From the NCBI GenBank assembly GCA_016785225.1, contig JAFBJZ010000916.1, positions 282,703 to 346,702 on the forward strand: a stretch of 64,000 bases of DNA, written 5' to 3'. Below, one piece after another: positions 27,901-34,371 of the stretch. Position 1 is the first letter of the stretch. Each line of letters opens with the position of its first letter. The notes beneath the pieces are model-generated. The model had not been told where the DNA came from and ran no database searches. It was given only the letters and a program-made list of their open reading frames with translations. A program made the translations under genes and the position numbers. The DNA is from Psettodes erumei (taxonomy: Eukaryota > Chordata > Actinopteri > Pleuronectiformes > Psettodidae).

Positions 27901-30900
27901 CTTTATCTACCTTTCCTCCTCTGCGCTCTCCCTTTCTGTTTCCTCACCTCCTCTCTCCCTCCCTCTCCCTCCTCCCTCTCTTCAGGCTGTGTAAAGTTCA
28001 GCTGGGGTTCGGAGCGTTTGGCCTTCAAGCCTGGCGGCAGGAGGACGCGCTTTCTGAGTACGCCCTGCTTGGCTCTTTGTGTGTAACGCTTTATTTCTTT
28101 GCCCTTCTCTTTTATCTGTCATTCTTACTTACCTTTGTTCTTCTTTTTTTTTAAACCTATATACGTCAAGTCACAGTCATCCTGTCTTCCTGTGGGTTTT
28201 CTTCTTTGATGGAGGAAGACCCTCTGCTTCTGATAACACCAGTGTCCTGCAGAAACCTGATGAATCCAAGAAAGTCAGCTTTCAGAAATTAGTAGAAAAG
28301 ATCAGGTTTCCAGTTCATGTTAGCTAAGTACATGCCCTCATACCTGAGCGCTTTTTTACTGCAGTAGTTGGGGATGAAGTATTTATCTTAAAACTACTAA
28401 AATTTCTTAAAGTTTAGATAACAACTCACTGCAGGACATGGAAAGTTAACACAATGATAATAGTTCTTGTACCCCAGAGCTCACTATAGTTTTCTTCCAT
28501 TCTTCTTCTTTTCTTTCTTTCTTTAACTATCTTTTAAGGTAGTCTTCCCTGAAAAACAAGTCATCTCCTAACTTCACACTGAAATCCAACCTTGTGCACT
28601 TTCAACACAAGACAGAGGAAACAGTTTTGTTTGTGTCTGTCTGAATTTTAAATCCTGACTGCTTCCATGTGTAACCTTCACCTCTGTTTAACAGAGCAGA
28701 CTAACAAGGAAAGACAAGAGACCCGATGACTTGAGATTTCTTTCATCCAGTTTTGCTTTCAACGGGACATTTTTAATTTGTTTTAAATTAAACTCCGTCA
28801 GTCTTTATTTACCATTTATTCATAATTAAGGAATTATTTTTCCCAAGTCAAATTAGAATCCTAATGTGCAGTGATGGTGAAATGTGTTGTGCTTAATGAA
28901 GGGATGTTAATGAATGCTTCTGAACCCTTTGCAGCTCAAACCCTTTCTCTCCCTTCCTTCTCACCTATCCCACCTCACTCCTTACCCTCACCCCACCCCT
29001 CTCTCTCTCTCCCTCACCTCACCTGCCGTCACTGCACAGCCAGGAGGGAGAGAGACAGACCTGGGTCTCAGCGGTCATAACTTGTTCTTGTTGGCACACG
29101 GATAACTTGGAAAGCAAAGTGCATCAAACTGGCATGAAGTCTACACTAATGACCTTTGATTTAAATCCCTGAACAAATGTTGGAAGTGATTCAGCAAGGT
29201 CTAGAATTACACTCCTTTCATATACAGTACATATGAATCCTGTGCTCGACCCAGAACTGGTATGGCCCTTTGAGCTGTAGAGAGGATTCAGAATCAAGTC
29301 AGAATCAGGTGTTGGTTTCCCAAAAGCATCTTAAAATACACAGTACACGGGCAAATCTTTGAGGGGGAACAAAGATGACTTTCTTGCCACGTCCTTGCTG
29401 ACCTGAAAGCAAAGCTGTTTGTCTAACCATTAAACATTCATACTGTTTTCAACCAAGTGTGTTCATGAGTATAAAAATGGCAGCCCCATGACCTGACACC
29501 AGCGATCAGCCTCTTGCACAGTGCAGCGCACAGATCAGGCTCAGTTTCATCGTAAAAAATGACATTCAGACACTTTGGTTTCGAGGGGTTGCTTTGCACT
29601 GTGCGACAGGTGCATCTGTGTCAAGATGTTATTTGGGCGACTCAACAACCAGAAGCGTACATTGACCACGTGAAGTTGAAGTAATCATGCTCAGTTGTCT
29701 TGGTTGTTTGGTTGTCGGGTGTTGTGGGTGGGGTTTAACTCTGACTCTCTCCCAATCCTCCGATTGTTGTCTTCCGGCCGCACAGGGAAGATGGTGAAAA
29801 AAGTCTGCCCCTGCAACCAGCTCTGTAGTAACTATCTCTCTTTTTTGGTCTTTCCTCCCTCCATCCATCCCTCCTCCTCCTCCATCCTTGCACTCGCCCC
29901 TCCCACGCTTCCTCCTGCCTTCTGACGCCCTGCAGATTCATGAACTATGACCTTCTGCCAGATTTGAGATCAGATCAGTTCAGTTATTTCAGCTACTTCA
30001 GTGTGATATTCTGAATTTGCTAACCATGGTTTTGATCAGAGAGAACACTCTGAAATGACGGAACTGATTCAAACTGACAGAGCATGCACTCGCAAGCTCC
30101 TGCACGCACGTTCGAAACACCCGCTAACGTAACCGAACAGCTGTTCGCCACTCTGCCCCACCCCTTCCCCTCTCCTCTCCCCCCCTCGTCATGCCTTGTG
30201 GTCTGGACTTCACTGCCCAGAATTCCATGCTGCTGCAGTCAGTCGTGACTCAGCGTCTCCTCATTCTTACTTTCCTCCATTTTATTTAGCATGACATGAC
30301 AGTTTCTGGCAGTTTTCTACCGGCTAAGCTCTGCATATTATGTCCTTTCTCTGTTAGGTCTGATAGGAGGATTTCATTTAAATTTCACAGCCGAGCTCAT
30401 TTTGTCAACATAGCTTTGGGTTCCGTTTGTCCGCAAAGGAAATGCATCAGCTCCTTGTAATTATAAGGAGGCACTGTGCTGTAAAGGGAAATAAAAATAG
30501 CAGTTCTTATTCATTCATATTTCCTCTTCCACTGGCATAATGATATGACAAAATAATGTATTTGTGACAGATGTACATACATATTGTCAGGGTCTAATCT
30601 GGAATATTATGGATTTGAATGAAGTGGGGAAAAAAGGACAAAACACTGAACCAGCAGTGTGTGCAGTGTCCTATAGCAAGGAGCTGAGGTGTTACAAAAT
30701 CTTCTTCACCGAGTTAGTTTCCTCTTGGCTTGGCAGAGAGGCACCAACATGAAGCGTGGTGTGTGCTCTCTGCAGTGAATTTGCCATGATGAGTTTGATG
30801 CTGAGGGTCAGGCAAAGGAGCAAACTACCCGCCGCTGCTGCAAAGCTTGAGTGCCATCTAATGGTCAGAAAATGATCACCAGCAGGGCTCATTGGGCTGG

Positions 30901-32717
30901 CTCAGCATTGCTTCTGTTGTGTCGGAGCATTTTGCAGGAGAATGCAGCCCGGCACGTCAGCTTTACAGATGCCTGTTGCATCACTAATAGCATACCATAT
31001 TATAAAAGTATATACATTCTGACACGGGTTCACAGGTCCATTTTCTGCATTAAAATATCACTGTAGTATCATAGTTTCTCCCACTGTCCTGTTTAGCATC
31101 ATTATATTTATCATTAGAACTAAACAGAATATGTCGACATGCTGACCTGCCCACAAACTCCACCATATAACAGCCTCTTCCATGGTCAAGACAGGACATA
31201 CATTCACATTCATTCAGATAATATCAGTGTCATCTTGTTGTTGGAACAGTATCTCACATCGTTTGCTCTCCTCCGCCCCCCCGTCCCCTCTGTTTCTCGT
31301 CACAGGGACTAACAGCACCAACGCAGTCGGCGGTTCAGGCGGTTTGGGTCAGAGCCAGGGGGGCTCTCAGTGTCTGCCCCCCAACATGTCCGCCCCTCAC
31401 CAGAAGAAAGGAACCTTCACCGACGACCTCCACAAGCTGGTGGACAACTGGGCCAGAGACGCCATGAACCTCTCGCAGGTTTGCTGCCAGTTAGCCATTC
31501 ACGCTAGCAGAAGTTGTTTTGACACAGAGTGTGTTCCTTCCATTATGACTCACCAGCTCCATAGTAGTGCCTTGTTAAATGCCAAAGTGGATGGTGGGGT
31601 AAAACAAACCTCAGCCAAAAGTTACCGGCACTTGGCTGATGGTATATTTTCAAAACATCCACAATGTTGTGTATCCTCTTGTAACTTTATGAGCATCACC
31701 AGTATCTCCTACAATCTTTACCACATGGCAGTTCCAGTGGAGCTACAGGCTAGTTTGTGTTGTTCCACTGAAGTGAGCTCAAGTGTTATGACTTTCCCAA
31801 ATGGGTTCTTAACACGTCAAATATAATTGGCTAGTGTGACGAGTTATTGTGTTCAAGCATTAATAATGAGCAAATGTTTTTTTCAGGGTAAGAGGAGTGC
31901 CAAACAGCTGCAACAAGCCCCGGCGCAGGGACACAGCTACGAGGTGAGTCTAAACACAAGCACACACGCACACAGGGTTTTTAGACAAATTCATATAGAG
32001 TTGTTTGAATCTAAAAATGCAGTTGCACATGAAGAACAACTGTTTTTTCAGGAATTAAAAACTGCAGATGTCTTTTCTTAGTGACGCATTTTTTTAATTA
32101 CATTGTATGAAGCTTTGTGCCTTGGCCAATACAACAGCAACTCCATCAGGGACATACAGACATACAGTAACGTTGTCTATCAAAAAACATTTTTGGAATT
32201 TCTAACATGTGCCATGTGTCTGACTGTAAACATACCACCACATGACAGAGGAATCTTTATCCCTCATGTAACCCCCCCCCCCCAGGTTATCCAGTCAGCC
32301 AGTCTGGGCAGGAAGTACTCAGCGCCCAGCCAGCTGTGTCCCAGCAGCATCGGAGGCTCGGCCCACCTCCCCACAAACCCCACCACCGCTACCTCTCTGG
32401 CTGTCCGCAAGGGCTCCCTGTGCCACCCCCCTTCCTCCTCCACTCCACCCCAACCCCAGCCTCCGCAGTTCATCCACTACAGCCCAACCGCCGCTTACAG
32501 CGTGCAGTGGTCTGGTCCCGCTCACGGCTTGTCAACTCCACACCAGGTTCCAGCACAGCCTGGGCCTCTGCTGGTCAGCACGTCCCAGCCCCTGGGGCCC
32601 TACCCCACCCAACAGGGCCAGATTCCCGGGCAGGGGCCACTCCAGGCTTTCCATTTGACCAACAATCTGCAAAAGTCAGTCAGCAACCCAGGAGGACCCA
32701 ATCTGAGGACCACGTAG
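185..32717 (+). CDS. wnk1: WNK1-type serine/threonine kinase, 3' part of the gene (N-terminus outside window)
   Basis: WNK kinases phosphorylate SPAK (STK39) and OSR1 (OXSR1), which control NKCC/NCC/KCC chloride cotransport. Exons I place: 185-405, 1424-1581, 5545-5633, 6112-6251, 6536-6615, 6740-6979, 7119-7191, 7322-7515, 9360-9665 (cassette), 11249-12694 (cassette), 15295-15384, 16002-16076, 17798-18067, 19054-19124, 19254-19407, 19534-19650, 19986-20096, 20234-20285, 20371-20517, 21336-22274, 22506-22834, 22938-22999, 23338-23391, 24606-24689, 24806-24842, 24944-25029, 25129-25413, 25604-25875, 26060-26135, 26228-26357, 27293-27490, 27986-28057 and 29786-29827 (cassettes), 31306-31478, 31887-31943, 32286-32717. 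All junctions keep phase and have GT-AG sites, except a GC donor after 6251 and a one-base frame break inside 21336-22274. WNK1 rather than WNK2/3/4 is indicated by KGTFTDDLHKLVDNWARDAM, KPSPSSDNL and the C-terminus SNPGGPNLRTT. Which teleost copy (1a or 1b) is not decided. No other gene is supported in its introns. Confidence 0.93.
1424..1581 (+). CDS. wnk1: wnk1 exon: APE segment and kinase C-lobe
   Basis: The reading is GTPEFMAPEMYEEKYDESVD and continues to QIYRRVTS. It contains the PEFMAPE substrate-binding segment and the subdomain IX aspartate (DVYAFGM). The acceptor is gcgtcag before 1424 and the donor is gtaagt at 1582. The following intron (1582-5544, about 4 kb) is the longest early intron. 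In mammals this position (intron 4) holds the promoter of kidney-specific KS-WNK1, but no matching cysteine-rich first exon was recognised here. Confidence 0.95.
3033..3119. repeat. perfect 17-bp inverted repeat with 53-bp loop in wnk1 intron
   Basis: TTCAATTTAAATTTCCA at 3033-3049 is matched exactly by its reverse complement at 3103-3119. The arms are AT-rich. It could be the ends of a small MITE-like element or a chance hairpin. No flanking target-site duplication was recognised. Confidence 0.75.
4171..4306. repeat. (CT)n followed by (GA)n, opposed microsatellites
   Basis: A CT run at 4171-4196 is followed by a GA-rich run at about 4285-4306 in the same wnk1 intron. The two are complementary and could pair in the pre-mRNA. 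No gene is seen here. Confidence 0.8.
5502..5534 (+). repeat. (TG)n tract next to a wnk1 splice acceptor
   Basis: A TG repeat with one TA interruption ends 10 bases before the exon at 5545. The acceptor region reads atctttgaag and has almost no ordinary polypyrimidine tract, so the TG run occupies its place. Confidence 0.85.
5545..5633 (+). CDS. wnk1: wnk1 exon: end of kinase C-lobe
   Basis: This 89-nt exon reads GVKPGSFDKVAIPEVKEIIE and then GCIRTNKDER. It covers helices of the kinase C-lobe and ends in phase 2 (AG|G codes Arg) with donor gtgagt. The start is set by reading-frame continuity after RRVTS and by the only suitable AG (5543-5544). Confidence 0.92.
6112..6615 (+). CDS. wnk1: wnk1 exon pair: kinase end and first PF2-like (CCT/OSR1_C) autoinhibitory domain
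   Basis: Exon 6112-6251 reads YAIKILLNHAFFQEDTGVRV and ends at KKLK; exon 6536-6615 continues GKYKDNEAIEFSFDLNKDV to QEM. Together with the start of the next exon this is the WNK autoinhibitory PF2-like domain that follows the kinase, including the FSF motif. The intron between them (6252-6535) starts with GC (AAG|GCAAAG), not GT. GC is the only donor that preserves the conserved KLKGKYKDNEA reading; skipping to a nearby GT breaks frame at once. Confidence 0.9.
6740..6979 (+). CDS. wnk1: wnk1 exon: end of PF2-like domain, coiled coil, polyglutamine
   Basis: It reads VESGYVAEGDHKTMAKAIKD, then a basic/charged helix (RRKREQRQLVREEQEKRKLE). A 24-codon glutamine tract at 6881-6952 follows, mainly CAA codons, interrupted by one Leu and one His. 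The acceptor is aaccaacag and the donor follows CAG at 6979 in phase 0. Tract length is expected to vary between individuals. Confidence 0.93.
7119..7515 (+). CDS. wnk1: wnk1 exon pair: Gln-rich and SEGGMDSGQGSSVFSSDS segment
   Basis: Exon 7119-7191 reads AEAEETEVEQQQQLHYQQSG and exon 7322-7515 continues SEGGMDSGQGSSVFSSDSP. The second is the conserved serine-rich stretch after the coiled coil of WNK1, followed by P/Q-rich sequence ending QPQPM. The last boundary is phase 0, as are the next several exons, so any of them can be skipped without loss of frame. Confidence 0.92.
9360..9665 (+). CDS. wnk1: wnk1 alternative cassette exon (102 codons, RRRRSRS / FAGRLSKALETVLPL)
   Basis: A phase 0-0 exon with acceptor ggcctccag and donor CCC|gtaggt. 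It starts SASRRRRSRSMS and ends RARQRRASLPALFSTP. The segment DTFAGRLSKALETVLPLHSA resembles an alternatively spliced segment of vertebrate WNK proteins. It has basic clusters and potential basophilic-kinase sites (RRAS). Cassette status is inferred from length divisible by three and flanking phases. Confidence 0.8.
10792..10863 (+). other. possible small Gln-rich wnk1 cassette exon
   Basis: After an AG at 10790-10791 a phase-0 reading gives LPTAGTQLDHQHLQGQAELS and then QFSG, with a weak donor (GGG|gtgcag) at 10864. The 72-nt length would keep frame and the composition fits the neighbouring exons. I do not recognise a counterpart, and the splice sites are weak. Confidence 0.25.
11249..12694 (+). 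CDS. wnk1: wnk1 large HSN2-type exon (482 codons)
   Basis: A long open stretch starts QHSVPHPYSGGTSAGG and includes RRKSTSILEAHTRHFQPAYT, SSLHPFSGMESIETP, two polyalanine runs (about 11790-11812 and 12074-12105) and RLYRARRSSMDLPLED. Sequence style, size and position match the nervous-system HSN2 exon of mammalian WNK1, whose loss-of-function mutations cause hereditary sensory neuropathy type II. The start follows tgtcgcag. The end is set at CTG|gtactgag because it is phase 0 and gives 1446 nt, but that donor is mediocre and an end up to about 12740 is possible. Confidence 0.82.
12695..15294 (+). other. wnk1: wnk1 intron of 2.6 kb, no gene seen
   Basis: No exon is supported here. It contains a palindromic CRE-like site (TGACGTCA, 13434-13441), an AT dinucleotide run (about 14967-14997) and T-rich stretches. 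Confidence 0.6.
13434..13441. promoter_or_regulatory. CRE-like palindrome TGACGTCA
   Basis: A perfect consensus CREB/ATF octamer inside the intron after the HSN2-type exon. It is a single site in a region otherwise not CpG-rich; function is unproven. Confidence 0.3.
15295..15384 (+). CDS. wnk1: wnk1 proline-rich exon (30 codons)
   Basis: A phase 0-0 exon reading QIQAPTPQPSPGPPLTPTTS. The acceptor is tctgagcag; an alternative NAGNAG acceptor three bases downstream (15297) would drop the first Gln. The donor is CAA|gtaaga. It belongs to the run of skippable proline-rich cassettes in WNK1. Confidence 0.82.
15962..15997 (+). repeat. (TC)n microsatellite serving as polypyrimidine tract
   Basis: An uninterrupted TC run of about 18 units ends four bases before the CAG acceptor of the exon at 16002, so a length-variable microsatellite forms the polypyrimidine tract. 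Confidence 0.9.
16002..16076 (+). CDS. wnk1: wnk1 Ser/Thr-rich exon (25 codons)
   Basis: A phase 0-0 exon reading VMSSSQNSTSIQSPTHTTLP and then QAPAQ. Donor CAG|gtacag. It fits the proline/serine-rich variable middle of WNK1; skipping keeps frame. Confidence 0.8.
17798..18067 (+). CDS. wnk1: wnk1 proline-rich exon (90 codons, polyproline)
   Basis: A phase 0-0 exon reading PSVTPSTSTATLPSLTRSLP with an eight-proline run encoded by CCT repeats (about 17941-17965), ending LEAPPQ. The acceptor is ttctcag and the donor CAG|gtactg. Comparable proline-rich WNK1 cassettes in mammals bind NEDD4-2 through PY motifs; I do not see a clear PPxY here. Confidence 0.85.
19054..19407 (+). CDS. wnk1: wnk1 exon pair: GHSETSGLSDGNE and RS-rich basic segment
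   Basis: Exon 19054-19124 reads SASQSSELSHSQLQPPQALS and ends in phase 2. Exon 19254-19407 continues SGHSETSGLSDGNEGGGGG, then a very basic stretch (STKRHQRRSIRSRSRHEK) and KISKAKLNVLN. The basic run leads directly into the second PF2-like domain. Confidence 0.92.
19534..20096 (+). CDS. wnk1: wnk1 exon pair: second PF2-like (CCT) domain
   Basis: Exon 19534-19650 reads ISNRGDRVAECQLDTHNRKM, then VTFRFDLDGDNPEEIAQIM; exon 19986-20096 continues VQSEFILESERESFIEQVRE. The pattern (FRFDLDGDNPEEIA) repeats that of the first autoinhibitory domain (FSFDLNKDVPEDVA), as expected for the second OSR1_C-like fold of WNKs. Both boundaries are phase 0. Confidence 0.94.
20234..20517 (+). CDS. wnk1: wnk1 exon pair with RFxV motif RRFIVSPVPE
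   Basis: Exon 20234-20285 (MTGDMEQQIPAISVPMP) ends in phase 1 and exon 20371-20517 continues DIPPSAAAQVVHSAGRRFIV, then SPVPEARLKEQ. RFIV is an RFxV docking motif for the CCT domain of SPAK/OSR1, conserved with the same flanks in human WNK1. It ends phase 1 with donor G|gtaagg, joining CT at 21336 to make Ala. Confidence 0.94.
21336..22274 (+). CDS. wnk1: wnk1 large Ser/Thr/Pro-rich exon with internal one-base frame break
   Basis: It enters in one frame (SAQSQTPGQGLVLSQSAG, VSLQQAFSELRQNQFDAGPS) and leaves in another (TTNVPSVQPTLVHSQPQTA, then THTHCGECDAR), both anchored by conserved WNK1 segments. The entry frame stops at 21932-21934. The exit frame is needed for the phase-2 join to 22506 (R|CEASAESQGKPDD). 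The break is best placed at the C5 run 21904-21908: one more C would give SIPSIPPTMLPSPPL. Alternatively 21731-21900 (170 nt, donor CAG|gtacca, acceptor tcccag) is an intron that restores frame exactly. A missing base, an assembly error or an unrecognised intron are all possible. Confidence 0.85.
22506..23391 (+). CDS. wnk1: wnk1 exons: ALEKKLRSLFMDLGGG and Pro-rich linker
   Basis: Exon 22506-22834 starts CEASAESQGKPDDIQALEKK, then LRSLFMDLGGG, the conserved short helix of WNK1. Exon 22938-22999 (VIPASSFGQTTPSKTPLSRV) and exon 23338-23391 (ASSPPSELLPSFPRPCLQ) form the P/S-rich linker leading into SQQPLEDLDAQL. Phases are 2, 1, 0 and 0 in order. Confidence 0.9.
24606..25029 (+). CDS. wnk1: wnk1 exons: PLEDLDAQLRRALSPE and first half of GRFQ|V motif
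   Basis: Exon 24606-24689 reads SQQPLEDLDAQLRRALSPET; exon 24806-24842 (ASHSGLPAAGQP) is only 37 nt; exon 24944-25029 reads IPFSLDEETASSSAAPLPPG and ends IKLGRFQ. The Val of RFQV is the first codon of the next exon. Human WNK1 has the same LEDLDAQLRRTLSPE and GRFQV landmarks. Confidence 0.93.
25129..25875 (+). CDS. wnk1: wnk1 exon pair with RFxV motifs (RFQV, RFQV, RFSV)
   Basis: Exon 25129-25413 starts VSLATEEPPVQ (closing the first RFQV), has serine runs, and ends ATIGRFQ. Exon 25604-25875 starts VTTNPEARVGRFSVSRAQEQ and ends in the conserved acidic segment SSDNDSEFEDEDFKREVNRL. RFxV motifs dock SPAK/OSR1. The two RFQ|V motifs are both cut by an intron after the Gln codon. A TATC/TATT microsatellite follows the donor (about 25880-25915). 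Confidence 0.95.
26060..26357 (+). CDS. wnk1: wnk1 exon pair: C-terminal coiled coil and RRRRPTKSK segment
   Basis: Exon 26060-26135 reads HMREIQALHSRQKEEIDSLF, then TRLGK: the C-terminal coiled coil with the HQ-type motif through which WNKs associate. Exon 26228-26357 continues VPPAAVLPPVIALTGRRRRP, then TKSKSSKSSRTSSSHGS, ending in phase 1. Confidence 0.94.
26455..26720 (+). repeat. dispersed teleost repeat copy in wnk1 intron
   Basis: It contains tgctaagcgctaactagcaa, attagcacgctaacacgg and agttagcatttagctcaaag. This TTAGC/GCTAAC-rich signature recurs at 40430-40720 (opposite orientation) and partly at 44110-44300. It resembles a noncoding repeat common in percomorph fish genomes; the family name is not determined. 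Confidence 0.6.
27001..27240 (+). repeat. GT-rich low-complexity stretch before a wnk1 exon
   Basis: About 240 bases of interrupted GT/GTGC repeats in the intron upstream of the exon at 27293. No coding content is supported. Confidence 0.75.
27293..27490 (+). CDS. wnk1: wnk1 exon: LLQPLKPSPSSDNL segment
   Basis: Read in phase 1: GSTLSAQSVPTMYPGQLALL, then SSALLQPLKPSPSSDNLCSA and AALSVPSLCAPTP. LLQPLKPSPSSDNLYSAFTS is a WNK1 landmark in mammals. Phase 1 at both ends permits the next two small exons to be included or skipped. Confidence 0.95.
27986..28057 (+). CDS. wnk1: wnk1 small cassette exon (CVKFSWGSERLAFKPGGRRT)
   Basis: A 72-nt, phase 1-1 exon after ctcttcag. Joined to CCA G it reads GCVKFSWGSERLAFKPGGRR, then TRFL, with donor A|gtacgc. 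The WGSERLAFKPGGRRTRFLR string recalls an alternatively spliced insert of vertebrate WNKs. It reads well only when joined in phase 1 to 27490, so it is easy to miss. Confidence 0.78.
29786..29827 (+). CDS. wnk1: wnk1 micro-cassette exon (RKMVKKVCPCNQLC)
   Basis: A 42-nt, phase 1-1 exon after cggccgcacag. Joined to the A at 28057 it reads RKMVKKVCPCNQLC, with donor A|gtaact at 29828. Together with 27986-28057 it forms a continuous GGRRTRFLRKMVKKVCPCNQ. Joined to 31306 it continues RTNSTNAVGG. Three cysteines next to a basic cluster suggest lipidation or metal/redox chemistry, but that is inference. Confidence 0.72.
31306..31943 (+). CDS. wnk1: wnk1 exon pair: KGTFTDDLHKLVDNWARDAMNLS
   Basis: Exon 31306-31478 ends with KKGTFTDDLHKLVDNWARDA, then MNLSQ, nearly identical to human WNK1. 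Exon 31887-31943 reads GKRSAKQLQQAPAQGHSYE in place of the mammalian GRRGSKGHMNYEGP. Donors are CAG|gtttgc and GAG|gtgagt, both phase 0. Confidence 0.95.
32286..32717 (+). CDS. wnk1: wnk1 terminal exon with stop codon
   Basis: It starts VIQSASLGRKYSAPSQLCPS (compare RKFSAPGQLC in human) and ends NLQKSVSNPGGPNLRTT followed by TAG at 32715-32717. The acceptor is preceded by a run of 13 C. The match of the extreme C-terminus fixes the WNK1 assignment. Confidence 0.96.
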   Translation, partial: VIQSASLGRKYSAPSQLCPSSIGGSAHLPTNPTTATSLAVRKGSLCHPPSSSTPPQPQPPQFIHYSPTAAYSVQWSGPAHGLSTPHQVPAQPGPLLVSTSQPLGPYPTQQGQIPGQGPLQAFHLTNNLQKSVSNPGGPNLRTT

Positions 32718-34330
32718 GGCTTGGGGTGAGGGCTGGTTCGAATCACGGCCCGACTGGACCGAACTGTTGTGAGGCAGAGCGTTGTGGGCTGGATCAGCCG
32801 GAGAGGGTGAGGAGAACTGGAAGGAACGTGGAGTTTAAACTGTCGGAAGCTGACCTGTCCAAGAGGAGAGGAGGAAAAAAAAGAAAAAAGCCGAAGAGGG
32901 AAATCATCAGGAAAGAGAAACTACGGGTGTGATCTGGCCATCTCCACTTGCCTCTGCTTTAAGCCAAGCGCGTGAGAAGCTGTCACGATCTCCCTCGTCT
33001 GCTGTATTTGACTGTGGGCTTGTGACAGCCGGCAAAATGCTCAAGAATACGGGAAAAAGACTGATGAGTGCAATGTTAAAAGGCCAAAGAGGTTCTGACA
33101 GGGTGTGGGACTGGTGTTGATAACTGTTCACGTGTGCGTCGTCGCGTACGGGCCGTTGCGGCTCGGTCGCACTCCGTTCTGCTTCGTGCCGTAAAAATTG
33201 AGTCAACAAGTTCGCACATGGCGTGGGCGCACGCTCGTCCTTGCGAGAGAGTGGTGGGAAGACACAGTTATAAGGTTGAAGGGGAAGAATGCGGTGGCCA
33301 GCTTTAGCCCATCTGTCCACACAGCGCCTCTTAATAACTGTGTGTGTGGGAAGGAGCGGTCGTTGCCTCTGCCGCTCCTGTGTGTCCGCAGCAGCCTTAT
33401 TTTGCTGGATGTGAAAAGATTTGCAAACTCCTGCATCTAAGCTCCCGAAAAAGATAGCAACAGGCACCAAAGCAGTTCTCCCTGCTAATTTTAAAACTGG
33501 TGGATGTGGGGAGGGGCACGGCTGGCCATCACACTACAGTTGTCTCGCTCAGTGTTGTCAACATCAAACAGTGGCAGTGTTTTTGACAAGTTTGAATCCC
33601 TAAACTGAATAATCACAAGGACAGACGCCAATATCAGCAGGTAATAGTTGATACTTAGAAACTGTGTCTGTGATTATTTTCCAAGTATAATCAGATCAGG
33701 AAGTGGTGTGTCTTCAGTATTCTGAGGTTTTTTCGAAATCGCTAAAAGCACAAAGGATCTCGAGAACAAATCAAAGTAATGCACACTGAGAGTAGGTGTA
33801 GCTCAGCACTTGGTGGAGTTGTGGACTACGTCAGCCCCAGAGACGTCGCGACAGCTGCTCCTCCTTTATCTTTTCTGCGTCTTGTTCCTCCCTAGTTCTG
33901 ACCAACCCGCTCAAACCACGAGAGAGAGAGAGAGAGATGGAGGAAAGAAAGTAGGTGAAGATGGGAGAGCGGCAACAGGGCCAAAAAACACCACCTCTGT
34001 TTCCGCTCAGTACAGAAACACACAAACAGATGCTCCCGCACGCCAAACACCTCCTCACCCCTTCCCCCATCCCTCTCTCCGTCTCTGTGTCCATTTGAAG
34101 CAATAAAAGCAGAAACCTTTGACAGGAATAAAATAACAAAATGAAAATAAAAAGCCCAAACATGAGAGAACTCGGCGTGGAGAAAAAAAAGTGGCCTTGT
34201 CATAACCAGAATAATATCAGAGTCCCTGTACAGTTTGTGTTTATTTTTTAGAATGTCAGCTATGATGATTCCATTTTTTGTTGTTTTTATTTTGGTTCTG
34301 GTTCACTTGCCGCCCCCAGCTCGCAATCTG

Positions 34331-34371
<41 letters not shown>

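Noticed and set aside
28079..28327. Frame ending in KPDESKKVSFQKLVEKIRFPVH as a possible extra exon
   Set aside because: It follows in the intron after the cassette donor at 28058 with no good acceptor in phase; the 29786 exon gives a better continuation.
32733..32744. tRNA B-box-like GGTTCGAATC just after the wnk1 stop
   Set aside because: No matching A box or cloverleaf upstream; probably chance, though a decayed SINE cannot be excluded.
33797..33830. tRNA-like start TGTAGCTCAGCACTTGG
   Set aside because: No acceptor-stem pairing or T-loop at the proper distance.
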